DNA of 64,000 nucleotides from JAVBQG01 sp031549185 (lineage in GTDB: Bacteria; Synergistota; Synergistia; Synergistales; Synergistaceae), in assembly GCA_031549185.1 (NCBI GenBank), contig JAVBQG010000001.1:41540-105539 (forward strand). Reading direction: 5' to 3'. Both the position numbers and the translations under genes were made by a program. A model generated the notes under the pieces. It saw only the letters and a program-made list of their open reading frames with translations, made no database searches and was not told where the DNA came from. Every line of letters begins with the position of its first letter. Position 1 is the first letter of the stretch. Below, one piece after another: positions 43,139 to 52,293 of the stretch.

Positions 43139-43981
43139 TCACCCCGCCAGCCCCCGCACCTCCTCGACCAGCTTTCCCAGCGCCGCGCAGGCTGCCGGCG
43201 GATTTGTTCCCGCTAGGGCGAATATTCCGTCCACCTTTTTCTTGTAATCTGCGGTCTTGGTCGGAAAACTCTCGATCGACCTCACGGCCCTCTTCTCGTT
43301 CAAGAAGTATCGGTCGTTGATCGCAAAGAGGATCTGGTTCAGGCAGGAGACGGAACGGACGATGTGGGCGCATGCGTAATAGACGTCGTCGTTTTCACCG
43401 GCGGCCTCGGCCAGCATCTGGGAGAAGCCCGCCTCGAACGAGAAGAGCCAGACGATCGTCTCCCGCAACGCCGGCGGGTAAATCTCCGCGACCGCCTTCA
43501 GCCGGGCGACCTCGCCCGTTTTGTCGAAGAGGATCCGGCTGATTGCGAGCTCGCCCATGTAGGCCGCGTCAACGTAGGCGTGCGGATGTCCCGTCTGGTA
43601 GTGCGGCGCGACGCCCCCTTTCCGGCAGTTTTCTACGACCTGTTCGACTCGCGCGAAATCCCGCAGAATCAGGTCCACGCGGTGTCCATCGACGACGAGC
43701 CAGGCTCCGCCGTCGACCCAGGGGCCCCATTCTCCCGGCGGATTGATCAGCCCTTCCCGCCGCCCGTCGTCCAGCTCTCCCGCCGCGAGGTCCAGGCGCG
43801 GCAGGTCGAGCCGCTCCCTGTCGTAGTAGATGCCGACATCGATATCCGAGTTCGGCGTGGCGGTGTTCCTTGCCCGCGATCCCCCCAGCACGACGCCGAG
43901 AATGCCCGGCACATCCCGCAGGGAATCCGAGACCCTTTGCAAAATCCGATCGATTTGATCCGCTTTCTCCAATCTCGACAC
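43139..43981 (-). CDS. Nucleotidyltransferase-domain protein
   Basis: This 280-residue protein has the polymerase-beta-like nucleotidyltransferase motif GGSRARNTATPNSDIDVGIYY, here quoted in parts as GGSRAR and SDIDVG, near residue 34. A third acidic residue probably lies in HRVDLIL. The C-terminal half is helical (EAGFSQMLAEAAGENDDVYYA) and could be a substrate-binding domain as in aminoglycoside or protein nucleotidyltransferases. The target is unknown. Divergent from the AT-rich region ahead of the duplicated EPS locus; no partner HEPN gene is adjacent. Confidence 0.8.
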   Translation of the reverse strand: MSRLEKADQIDRILQRVSDSLRDVPGILGVVLGGSRARNTATPNSDIDVGIYYDRERLDLPRLDLAAGELDDGRREGLINPPGEWGPWVDGGAWLVVDGHRVDLILRDFARVEQVVENCRKGGVAPHYQTGHPHAYVDAAYMGELAISRILFDKTGEVARLKAVAEIYPPALRETIVWLFSFEAGFSQMLAEAAGENDDVYYACAHIVRSVSCLNQILFAINDRYFLNEKRAVRSIESFPTKTADYKKKVDGIFALAGTNPPAACAALGKLVEEVRGLAG

Positions 43982-44518
43982 CTCGCCTCTCGATTTGTCG
44001 TTGCATTTATGATAGCACGAACCAAAAAGCGCTCGGAGTGTTTATTTGAATGGATATTGCATGTAAAAAATATGTATTTTCATCGCATATAGTAGTTATT
44101 AACATATATTTCATGTAAAAAGAAAATATAAACTCTGCGAATTGTTTTATTTCATGCTGTTTATTGCGAAAGAAAAAAGGGCGAATTTTTAAGCTGGTAT
44201 TTCCACCGCTCCTCCCTTGTTTATTTGTTTACTTGTTTGTGTAGGTATAGTGCTGCGATATTAATGACAAGGGGCATTTGACTGGAATTATTTTAGGTGA
44301 TACTTTGAATAGTACGTTAGTAGAAGAGTTTTTTACATTCGTATTATATTGTTTAACTACATTTCTCTCGTCATTTTGGCAAATGAATCCAGTTGCTCAT
44401 TCACGGAGAAGACATATGTCATATGGGAATCGCGCGATTTCGCCAGCGGAGGGGGACGCCCTGGTGCGGGGTCGTACGATATGGGTATTGTTTTCAATCC
44501 CTGGAAGGTGGTGGAGTC
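43982..44518. other. AT-rich region before the duplicated EPS locus
   Basis: This 537-bp stretch is far more AT-rich than its neighbours (many A/T runs between 44030 and 44360). I see no credible gene, tRNA or riboswitch. CATGTAAAAA occurs twice (about 44059 and 44112). The corresponding position before the first copy (about 27000-27300) is also AT-rich, so it may be the EPS promoter/leader region or a site of foreign DNA. Confidence 0.4.
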
Positions 44519-44740
44519 ATGAATAGGGATGTCGTTTATGCGAGGAACGATTTGATTTTTTTCAACCTGCTGGCGGTTTTTATTTTGGTTGTCGTCGCCA
44601 CAGTCCTGTTGTATGCGCCGTTGACCGGCTCGTTCGACATGTTTATTCCTCTTGCCTGCGTGATGTTGAATGTGATCGTCGCCTACAACTTCGGGCTGCA
44701 GAAGGGGTTGCTTCTGGCGATCGCCTTCACCTTCGTCTAC
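44519..44740 (+). pseudogene. Truncated degenerate-GGDEF membrane protein (duplicate of 27421 gene)
   Basis: From ATG 44519 the translation aligns with the first ~74 residues of the protein at 27421 (RNDLIFFNLLAVFILVV against RNDIVFFNLLMVFVLVV; PLACVMLNVIVAYNFGLQ against PLACLMLNVIVAYNMGLQ). Similarity stops abruptly at 44740. The frame then runs out of register into the GT2 remnant and stops at 44899. The coiled coil and the whole GGDEF domain with its RxxD site are lost. Membrane part only; function unlikely. Confidence 0.85.
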
Positions 44741-44741
44741 C

Positions 44742-45191
44742 ATGAAGGTGTGGTTCAAGCAGAGAACCCGCTGGGCACAGGGCAACATGTGGATCATCTG
44801 GCACTACTTCTGGCGAGCCCCCAAGTTGAGAAATTTCCGCATTCTTGCCGACATCCTCTACTTCCTCTTCATCCACTTCGTCTTTTTCGTCGCCTCTGAT
44901 CTGATCTTCCTTCTGGGGCTGTTCGGCATCGCCAGGATCACCATCAGCGGCCCCTTCGGGGTCATCTGGATCCTCGCCTATGCCCTGTTCGTGGCGGAGA
45001 CCTACATATCGCTGTCGCTCGAACGGGGGGAGGGCACGCCCAGGAACCTCATGATCACATGCCTCATGTACTTCACCTACAGCCAGCTCTGGATTGTCCT
45101 CATATTCAGGGCCACCTGGCTGATGGCCAAGAGATGTTTTTCCCGGAACAAGGAGTTCCGTTGGTACAAGACGGAAAGGAGTTCAGGGTGA
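44742..45191 (+). pseudogene. C-terminal remnant of GT2 synthase (duplicate of 28296 gene)
   Basis: The 149-codon frame aligns with the end of the GT2 protein at 28296 from its residue about 266 (KVWFKQRTRWAQGNMWIIWH against RVWLKQRTRWAQGNMWIIWH) to the shared terminus KTERSSG. It keeps the QxxRW helix and the C-terminal membrane segments but has lost the whole catalytic GT-A domain, including the DxD and ED motifs. Three residues are missing in one membrane segment compared with the first copy. Its stop overlaps the ATG of the BcsB-like gene, as expected for the old operon junction. Confidence 0.88.
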
Positions 45192-47260
45192 TGAAAAAGG
45201 ACAAACGTATCGGGAGGTTTGTTTGTTTTCTATTTGCGCTCTTATTATCGACGATCCTGCTGCTCGCCTGGGCCGGTGCGGCTGCGGCGGCGCCTGCCAG
45301 GACGGATTCCTACGCGATTCCGCTCTTTCTTTTTCCGAAGGAGACCGTGCTGCGCAATCCCAACGGAGGGGCCGTCTCGTTCCTTCAGTTGGAGCCTGGC
45401 TCCACGGTCGAGGGCACGGCCGTTTTCGATCTGTGGTACTCCTATTCGCCGATCGTCATACCCGACATCTCGACGATGACCGTCTCCGTGAACGGAACGC
45501 CGCTGGACAGCCGTACCCTGCAGGCCGAGCAGGCAGCCCGCTCCAACTGGAAAGTGAACATACCGGGGCGGCTCTTCGTGCCGGGGGTCAACGAGATCGA
45601 GGTGTCCGTCGTGCACCGCACGATCGACGGCCTCTGCCGGGACATCGACAACGACGCGAACTGGTTCGTGATCCGGCCCGAGACGCGGCTCAACTTCGTT
45701 CTAGGGCGGGGCGCCTACCGGCTGTCGAGTTTTCCGCAGCCCTTCACCGATCCCTACGACGCCTCGAAGACGAACACCGTGGTCTATCTCCCCACGGGGC
45801 ACGACAACGCCACGTTCTCCGCGGCCTTGAACCTCGCTACGCTGCTGGGGCAAGAGAGCGGCCCGGGGGATTTCCCCAGGAAGCTCGAGGTCCGCGTCGG
45901 CCCGCCGGGGCAGGGCGGGACGAACGAGATCGTGTTCGAGAGAACCGAAGCGGCGGAGGCGGCCGGCGAACCCGCGCCCGTCCTGACGTTTCAGGCGCTC
46001 CCGAACGGCTACAGCCGCCTGATCGTCGAGGCGAAGAGCGGGAGCGGTTTTGCGAAAGCGGTGGAGGCGCTGCGGCGCCCCCAGATCGTGAGAACTTTGG
46101 GGGTTGGGCCGGCGACGCTCTCCTCCCCCTTGCCCGCTACGCGGACGGAGGGCGGAGCCTGGCCCTTTAAGGACAAGAAGGAGAAGTACGCGCTGGCGGA
46201 CTTCGGGTACGACGACATCACCGTCGCGGGCGCCTTCCATCAGGACGCCTACGTCCAGATCCCCAGGCCCCCCAACTACAAGGCGGGCGACGGCTCGTAC
46301 ATCGAGCTGCACTTTCGCCACTCGAAGATCCTCGATCCGAACAAATCCGCCGTCACGATCTATGTGAACGACATCCCCGTGAGGGAGGTGGCTCTGCTGC
46401 AGGAGAATGCGGAGCGAGGTGTGCTCAAGGCCCCGATCCCCATATCCGAACTGAACAACCCGACCTGGAGCATTCGTTTCGGTTTCTATCACGATCTCGG
46501 CATCGTCGACTGCTCGAAACGGTACAACGAAGTCGCCTGGTCCGTGATCGAGAAGAGCTCGGTCGTCTATCTCAAGGGCGGGGATATCCCGTACGTTCCG
46601 GCATGGGAACACTTCCCGAGCGATTTCTTCCAAGGCCCCGGCGGGCAGGTCGACCTGACGCTGCTCGTAACCGGAGCGAAGAGCGCCCCCAACCTCTCGA
46701 CCGCTTTTAAGCTGGCCTACTACATCGGCCTGCACAACCACAGCGATATCCGCTGGCAGGCGAGGGACGCGCAGGGTTTCGACGCGGGGAAGACGCCGGG
46801 CACGGTGCTGGCCCTGGGAAGAAACAATGACGTCGGAGGCTGGGAGAGCCTGCAAAAGTATCTGCCGATCTATCCCATGCAGGGGGGATACCGCATCGCC
46901 GACTGGCTGGAGACGGCAAAGGACTCCATGGGGCAGTTCGACATCTATCAGATCGGCCGGGTGAACGGCGAAAAATGGGTCTATGCCTTTATGGTCGGGG
47001 AGGAAAACCGGCTGAACGACCTGATCGTCTCTCTGTACAGAGGTGACATGCGACTTGAGGGGCAAGTCTCTCTGGTCGACGATAACGGGACGGTCACCTC
47101 CTTCCGGCAGAGGGAGGCGACGCCTGTGAAAAGCCTGGCCTGGCTCGATTCCATCATGGTGGGCATGGACATGACGACCTTCACCTACGCAGCCGCGCTG
47201 CTCGTGGTCGTGGTCGTGACGGTTCTGGTCACCATCTCGGCGCGCCGGAGACGGCAGTAG
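45191..47260 (+). CDS. BcsB-like periplasmic subunit, duplicated copy
   Basis: This 689-residue protein is collinear with the one at 29551: signal (FVCFLFALLLSTILLLAWAGA), MTVSVNGTPLDSRTL, VEVSVVHRTIDGLCRD-like sequence, ELHFRHSKILDPNKSAVTIY, and a C-terminal anchor (FTYAAALLVVVVVTVLVTI) with RRRRQ. It is intact over its whole length although its polymerase partner is broken, which suggests selection. ATG 45191 has AAAGGAG nine bases upstream inside the GT2 remnant. It might serve the GT2 of module 2 in trans. Confidence 0.85.
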   Translation: MKKDKRIGRFVCFLFALLLSTILLLAWAGAAAAAPARTDSYAIPLFLFPKETVLRNPNGGAVSFLQLEPGSTVEGTAVFDLWYSYSPIVIPDISTMTVSVNGTPLDSRTLQAEQAARSNWKVNIPGRLFVPGVNEIEVSVVHRTIDGLCRDIDNDANWFVIRPETRLNFVLGRGAYRLSSFPQPFTDPYDASKTNTVVYLPTGHDNATFSAALNLATLLGQESGPGDFPRKLEVRVGPPGQGGTNEIVFERTEAAEAAGEPAPVLTFQALPNGYSRLIVEAKSGSGFAKAVEALRRPQIVRTLGVGPATLSSPLPATRTEGGAWPFKDKKEKYALADFGYDDITVAGAFHQDAYVQIPRPPNYKAGDGSYIELHFRHSKILDPNKSAVTIYVNDIPVREVALLQENAERGVLKAPIPISELNNPTWSIRFGFYHDLGIVDCSKRYNEVAWSVIEKSSVVYLKGGDIPYVPAWEHFPSDFFQGPGGQVDLTLLVTGAKSAPNLSTAFKLAYYIGLHNHSDIRWQARDAQGFDAGKTPGTVLALGRNNDVGGWESLQKYLPIYPMQGGYRIADWLETAKDSMGQFDIYQIGRVNGEKWVYAFMVGEENRLNDLIVSLYRGDMRLEGQVSLVDDNGTVTSFRQREATPVKSLAWLDSIMVGMDMTTFTYAAALLVVVVVTVLVTISARRRRQ

Positions 47261-47279
47261 GCAGGGCGGGGGTGGCGGT

Positions 47280-49394
47280 ATGAAAGGCATGAGAGGAAAA
47301 ATCCGGGCGATCGGCCTTCTTGCGCTCTATTGTCTGGCGTTGCCGCTTCTCTTCGTCCGCGGTGCGTTCGCCGTATCCGCGACGTGCGTTCCGCCCGACG
47401 CGCACGCGACGATCGACGCAGCGCTGGCGGTGCTCGAGGAGCTCAAATATAAAGAAGAGCGCGAAAGGTTGAAGGGCGAGTCGGAGGGGTACATCCGGTC
47501 CTCCGATGAGGAGGCCCGGCGCGCGGAGGGGCAGGCCGAGGAGGCGCGCGCGACCGCCGAGGAGGCGCAGAGAACGGCGCTGCTCGCGGAGGCGGAGAAG
47601 GACGCCGCCTGGGCAGAGGCGCGAAAGGCTATGACGCGCGCCGAAGCGGTCTCTGCCGACGCGCGGAGGGCTCTCGATGCGTCGAATGCCGCCTCTCGCA
47701 GAGCGGACGCGCTGAATGCCGCCGCGCGCAAGCGCGACGAGGCGAATCAGCGGGCTCAGCGCGCGTATGAACAGGCCGAACGCGAACGGGAGGCCACGAT
47801 CGAACGGGAGGAGAGAGCGCTGGAGGCGGGGCAGAAAGAGGCCGCGAGCAAGGCCGCAAGCGGAGTCCCGGACACGGGTGCCGAGGAGCAGAGCCTGGAT
47901 CGCACCGACGAACTGCGTCGCACCGAGGGCGAGCAGGAGAAGCAGGAGAAGGCGCAGCGGGAACTGGATGCGTCCAGAAAAGCAGCCGAGGCGGAGGCCG
48001 CAAAGGGAAGGCCGGTGCCCGCCGCGACGCCTGCGCCCATCCTGCGGGAGGCGGACTGGGGCGCCGTGCGGCAGGCTTACGCCAGGGCCCAGGCGCTGGA
48101 GAAGGCCGCGATCGAGGCGGATCGGCGCAGCGAGAAGGCCCAGCGCGACGCGGACGCGAAAATCGCCGTCGCCGAGGAGGCGGAGGCGAAGGCGAAGGCC
48201 GAGGAGGCCCGGGGCATTGTGGCGGACGCGAGGAACGCGGCGGACGAGTACGGAGCCTATGCCATCCAGGCGCGCGACGAGGCGGGGCAGATCCGATTGG
48301 AGCAGGAGCGGATCCTGTTCGATATCAACAACCCCGAGACGTGGCGATTTTTCTCGACAGGGGCGAAGTACTTCCGCTGGGACGACGGGCGAAGCGGCTA
48401 TCAGACCGTCCTGCCGATCTACTTCGGCAGCTGGAAGCCCGAATTCGGCTACAGTCTGTACACGCAGTACGTCATGTCGGACAACCTGGATACGTTCACC
48501 GACACGACCCTGTTTCTGAGCGGAAGCAGCGTCCGCGAGAAGTCCTCGTGGGAGTATTTTCTCTCGGTCAACATCCCGACCGGCAAGTCGGACCTGAACT
48601 GGAGCGAGCGTTACGCGCGGGTGACGGAGGACCTCGTGTGGGTCGAGCAGTTCGGCAAGGGCTGGCAGCTCACGCCCGGCATCGCCTACAACTGGCGGAC
48701 GTCCAGCGAGGACGTCTGGACGATCGGGACGAGCTACACCTACGGCTGGTCGTACGACCCGACGAGCGACATTCCGAACGACGATATCTCCCCCGGCGGC
48801 GAGTGGGCGAAGTTCCTCCGCTACCAGCATATCGAGGAGAAGTGGCAGTTCGTGGGCGAACTGATCAACACCTCCTACGGCCGCACGGATATCGACGACG
48901 GGACGTCCTATCGCGACGACGACTCCTGGGAGGGGCGGCTGACCTTCAACCGGGTCCTGAACGAACGGGACAACCTGATGTTCTACTACTGGCTGGCGCG
49001 TCAGAGCCAGACCGACGTCCCCTTCGAGACCGACGACCCGCTGGTGCATTACTTCGGCACCATGTGGAGCCGGAAGCTGAACGACCGGGCGAGGCTGCGG
49101 CTGACGGCCGACGTCATGACGACGGACGGCAGCCGTTACTACAGCCTCTACAGCCTCTACAGCCTCTACAGCTACTACGACACGTTCATGAACCCCCGGT
49201 ACGGGGCGGAGATGGTGGACGGGAGAACGAAGTACACGTTCGGCGTCGGCTACGACTACGACGTGAGCGAACGGGGAACGCTGAACCTTGATATCCAGTA
49301 CTTTCAGATGCGCGACGGCGAGTCGACGCTGGGCTTTCCGGCCACGACGTACGACGGGTTCAACGTGTATCTGAACTACTTCATGAATCTGTAA
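47280..49394 (+). CDS. Outer-membrane beta-barrel with periplasmic coiled coil, duplicated copy
   Basis: This 704-residue protein is a paralogue of the one at 31853: signal peptide (AIGLLALYCLALPLLFVRGAFA), Ala/Glu/Arg-rich coiled coil of about 300 residues, and a C-terminal barrel with nearly the same strands (WKPEFGYSLYTQYVMSDNLD, FYYWLARQSQTDVPFETDD). The barrel is much better conserved between the two copies than the coiled coil. Near 49140-49170 a 9-bp unit is repeated, giving SLYSLYSLYS in a surface loop or strand that is shorter in the other copy. The 19-bp gap to the BcsB-like gene reflects the ancestral operon. Confidence 0.78.
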   Translation: MKGMRGKIRAIGLLALYCLALPLLFVRGAFAVSATCVPPDAHATIDAALAVLEELKYKEERERLKGESEGYIRSSDEEARRAEGQAEEARATAEEAQRTALLAEAEKDAAWAEARKAMTRAEAVSADARRALDASNAASRRADALNAAARKRDEANQRAQRAYEQAEREREATIEREERALEAGQKEAASKAASGVPDTGAEEQSLDRTDELRRTEGEQEKQEKAQRELDASRKAAEAEAAKGRPVPAATPAPILREADWGAVRQAYARAQALEKAAIEADRRSEKAQRDADAKIAVAEEAEAKAKAEEARGIVADARNAADEYGAYAIQARDEAGQIRLEQERILFDINNPETWRFFSTGAKYFRWDDGRSGYQTVLPIYFGSWKPEFGYSLYTQYVMSDNLDTFTDTTLFLSGSSVREKSSWEYFLSVNIPTGKSDLNWSERYARVTEDLVWVEQFGKGWQLTPGIAYNWRTSSEDVWTIGTSYTYGWSYDPTSDIPNDDISPGGEWAKFLRYQHIEEKWQFVGELINTSYGRTDIDDGTSYRDDDSWEGRLTFNRVLNERDNLMFYYWLARQSQTDVPFETDDPLVHYFGTMWSRKLNDRARLRLTADVMTTDGSRYYSLYSLYSLYSYYDTFMNPRYGAEMVDGRTKYTFGVGYDYDVSERGTLNLDIQYFQMRDGESTLGFPATTYDGFNVYLNYFMNL

Positions 49395-49539
49395 TGCCTT
49401 GGTGGGGGGGCGGGGTCTGGTTGTCGGCGAACGCAGCAAACGATGACCGACAGGACGTCGGTCAAGCTAGGCAAGGGTAGGATGCCCGTGCCGACGCGGC
49501 CGTTTGCGCAGAGAGCCGATAACCCGACCCCGCGGAAGG

Positions 49540-50652
49540 CTAGCGAGCGACGCCCGCCGTGGCGGGGTCGACGAACCGCAGCATGAGGAGGGCTTCCAGT
49601 TGGTCGAAGGCGTAGACGGACTCGTCCTCGTCCATGCTGAAGCCCCCCATGAACTTGCGGTCGACGCCGATCTGGAGGGAGAGCGTGCGGTTGTAGCACT
49701 TGAGGGCTGCCTCGCCCTCGCCGCTCAGGTCGAGGAACCGTGCCGCCAGCGCGTAGACGGCGGTGGACTCGCCCTCGTCCGTCAGGGGTTGGCCGCTCTT
49801 CGTGTCGTAGATGTTGTAGATGCGCCCGCGCGCGATCTCCTTTTTCAGAAACGCCGAGAAGGGCTTCGTATCGGTGCCGGCGTAGTGGGCGAAAAGAGCC
49901 GTGTAGAGGTTTTCGACCATGTTGGTGCGAGGCTGGGCGGGGAACTTTCCCTCCTTGATCTCGAAGCGGCCGGGGTAGAAGCCGAAGGGGTTTTGGGGGA
50001 TATCGAGGAGGATCCGGCGGGCGTTTTTCACCGGCGCCTCCCAACGTTCGTCGTAGCGGGCCATCTGCTCCATCGTCTCGACGTCCAGGTAGAAGAGGTC
50101 GACGCCCGTGTCCTTGTCGTCGTCCTCGCCGTTGTACCAGGAGACGGCGTAATCGCCGTTCACGTCGAACCGGTAGATCTCGCCGGCGAGGGTCCGCAGC
50201 GCGGCGGCGTAGTCGCCCATCTTCTTCTCCTGGGCCATGCAATAGGCCCGGAACAGCCGGATATCGTCGATCAGGGCGGTCACCCGGGCGCCTTTTTTGT
50301 CGTGATCCGATACTTCCCAGTAGTAGTAGCCCTCTTTCGCCTTGAAGTATCGGTCCGTCACCTTCGCGTAGCGGTTGAAGAGCGCCTCGTCGCCGATCAG
50401 GGCCAGGTATTCCATCGCCTGTCCCATCGACTCGAGCACGCAGTTGGCGGATGCCTTCCCGGGGTTCACGAGGTAGCTGATGACGCCGTTCTCGTCGAGC
50501 ATCCTGCCGTGGAGAAACTGCCACGCCCGGACCTCGGCGGGGGTGAAGTCGATCCGGCCCGTCAGGTCGTAGGCGTTCTCCCGGTGGGCCGGCCAGAGGC
50601 CGGAGAACAACTGCGCGAAAAGGAGCGCGCAGCAGGCGATGATTTTTTTCAA
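49540..50652 (-). CDS. GH8-like secreted hydrolase, duplicated copy without sorting tail
   Basis: This 370-residue protein is a paralogue of the one at 34554: LDENGVISYLVNPGKASANC, LESMGQAMEYLALIG, TALIDDIRLFRAY and RTNMVENLYTALFAHYAG are shared. It ends soon after FDQLEALLMLRFVDPAT, so the Gly-rich, Cys-containing Synergist-CTERM-like tail of the first copy is absent. The start is TTG at 50652 with AAGGAGGTG eight bases upstream; the GTG at 50661 lies inside that ribosome site. The sequence from 49395 to 49539 between it and the porin holds no recognisable gene. Confidence 0.78.
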   Translation of the reverse strand: MKKIIACCALLFAQLFSGLWPAHRENAYDLTGRIDFTPAEVRAWQFLHGRMLDENGVISYLVNPGKASANCVLESMGQAMEYLALIGDEALFNRYAKVTDRYFKAKEGYYYWEVSDHDKKGARVTALIDDIRLFRAYCMAQEKKMGDYAAALRTLAGEIYRFDVNGDYAVSWYNGEDDDKDTGVDLFYLDVETMEQMARYDERWEAPVKNARRILLDIPQNPFGFYPGRFEIKEGKFPAQPRTNMVENLYTALFAHYAGTDTKPFSAFLKKEIARGRIYNIYDTKSGQPLTDEGESTAVYALAARFLDLSGEGEAALKCYNRTLSLQIGVDRKFMGGFSMDEDESVYAFDQLEALLMLRFVDPATAGVAR

Positions 50653-50850
50653 GACCGGCACCTCCTTGGTTTTTCGAAACGATAGGTTTCCATTATATAC
50701 GCTCCGCGGCGAAGCCGAGCGTAAGTTTAATGAAGAGATGGCGGGTGATTTCCGTGAAAAAGGAGAGTCCGGTTTTTATAGGATTTTTTATAAAAGGATA
50801 CGTTTTTATCAACGATCTCTTTATTCTGGTTGTTTTGAGGGGGGCTTCCA

Positions 50851-52104
50851 ATGTCAGTCGATAAAAAAATATTCGCCGCGCTGCTGTCGCTGTCGTTCTT
50901 TTCCCTTCTGTTTCACGCGTCGCCCGGGTATGCCGGGGAGGGCAGGCTGAAGGCCTGCGTGGTGTACGACGCGGCCATGCGGTTCGGCAACGAGCAGCCG
51001 ACCCTCGTGTCGCTGCGCGAGTATCTGGGGCACTTCGACCTGGAACAGCGCGCGCTGGCGGTCCGCGACTGGAAGCCGGGGGCGCTGCGCGGGGCGGACA
51101 TCGTCTTCTTCCTCGGCCTGCGCGACTCGGCGCTATTGATGCGCATCGAGGACGTCAGCCCCTTCGTATCGGCCGAGACGTTGCAGGAGCTCGTCGACGC
51201 GATCGAACAGTACGACATCCCCTACGCGATCGGCGTCATATCGGTGGGCATGATCGAGGGCGGCGGCAGAGTGCTGCTGCATGAAAACCCCGAACTCGTC
51301 GAGGTGCTGCGGCGGGCGCAGGAGAACGGGGCCAGCATCATCATGCACGGCTACGCGCACCAGAACGAATTCTCGCCGACCACGGGCGAGGGTTGGGAGT
51401 TCTGGAACGTGCGGGAAGACCGGCCGATGGAAGACGACGAGGCCTTCACGCGCGACCGCATCGAAAAGGCCTTCATCGAACTCGCGCGCTGCGGGCTCTA
51501 CCCCGTCGCCTTCGAGGCCCCGCACTACGCCATGAGCAAAAAGGGCTACGAGGTCCTCTCGGAGTACTTCAACGTCTACTCGGGAATGCCTCAGACGTCC
51601 GACACAAGTTACGAGGTCAGCATGACGCTGCCCTACATCGTGAAGTCCCAGCATCTGAACGGCATGATCCTCCTGCCCGAAAACATGGGCTACTACGACG
51701 GCGTCGAGTATCGCGTCGGAGACATGCTGAACAGCTCGAAGGCGCTGCTGGGCATCGAGAACTCGTTCGCCTGTTTCTTCTATCACGGTTTCCTGCCGCC
51801 GGAAAACCTGCGGAAGATCATAGAGGTCGTCCAAGCACAGGGCTTCACGTTCTTCGATCTGCGGACGATGGAGATCCGGGCGGAGTCCCCGCAGGTCAGG
51901 GTTCTGGTGCAGAACGGCAAGGTCTCCGCGACGGTCGACTCCAACCTCGTAGCCCAATGGAAGAAAAAAGGTTTCTTCGACCCGCGCTACGACTTCGAGA
52001 CTCTGAGCTGGATCCAAATCGCCGTCCTGGCCCTCGTCATCTGCTCCTTTCTGGGCATCATCGCGAACCTGAAACGGACGGCCTGGCGGAAGTACGAGAT
52101 GTAG
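50851..52104 (+). CDS. DUF2334-type deacetylase, duplicated copy with internal deletion
   Basis: This 417-residue protein is collinear with the 35988 gene, but after GADIVFFLGL (about residue 90) it jumps straight to LLMRIEDVSPF, missing roughly 135-140 residues in frame. The catalytic barrel (RIEDVSPF, SIIMHGYAHQNEF, FEAPHYAMSKKGYEVL) and the C-terminal membrane helix are kept. The lost segment is the second half of the N-terminal Rossmann-like domain. GAGGGGGG six bases upstream supports the ATG. The catalytic region is well conserved, so an active but differently organised enzyme is plausible. Confidence 0.82.
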   Translation: MSVDKKIFAALLSLSFFSLLFHASPGYAGEGRLKACVVYDAAMRFGNEQPTLVSLREYLGHFDLEQRALAVRDWKPGALRGADIVFFLGLRDSALLMRIEDVSPFVSAETLQELVDAIEQYDIPYAIGVISVGMIEGGGRVLLHENPELVEVLRRAQENGASIIMHGYAHQNEFSPTTGEGWEFWNVREDRPMEDDEAFTRDRIEKAFIELARCGLYPVAFEAPHYAMSKKGYEVLSEYFNVYSGMPQTSDTSYEVSMTLPYIVKSQHLNGMILLPENMGYYDGVEYRVGDMLNSSKALLGIENSFACFFYHGFLPPENLRKIIEVVQAQGFTFFDLRTMEIRAESPQVRVLVQNGKVSATVDSNLVAQWKKKGFFDPRYDFETLSWIQIAVLALVICSFLGIIANLKRTAWRKYEM

Positions 52105-52174
52105 AGAAACGCCCCCGCCCTGCCCCCTTCGGATTGAAGAGGGGCAGGGGCGGGGGCCGGTTTTGCGCCTCTCG

Positions 52175-52197
52175 ACGCGCGCAAGGCGCGTTTTTTT
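52175..52197 (+). terminator. Terminator after the duplicated EPS locus
   Basis: ACGCGC and GCGCGT arms enclose a short GCAAG-type loop, followed by seven T residues. A larger GC-rich hairpin (about 52113-52157, CCCCCGCCCTGCCCC against GGGGCAGGGGCGGGG) precedes it. Confidence 0.75.
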
Positions 52198-52293
52198 GTG
52201 TCCGGGCACATGAAACGGGCGAGCGGGGGCGGGTAATTTGTGATATATTGAATCGGCTTGCGCTCTACGAGAATTATAAAGAAGGTGACATTT

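Noticed and set aside
49138..49176. CRISPR-like repeats
   Set aside because: The only tandem repeats are 9-bp coding units; no regularly spaced 25-40 bp repeats occur anywhere in the window.
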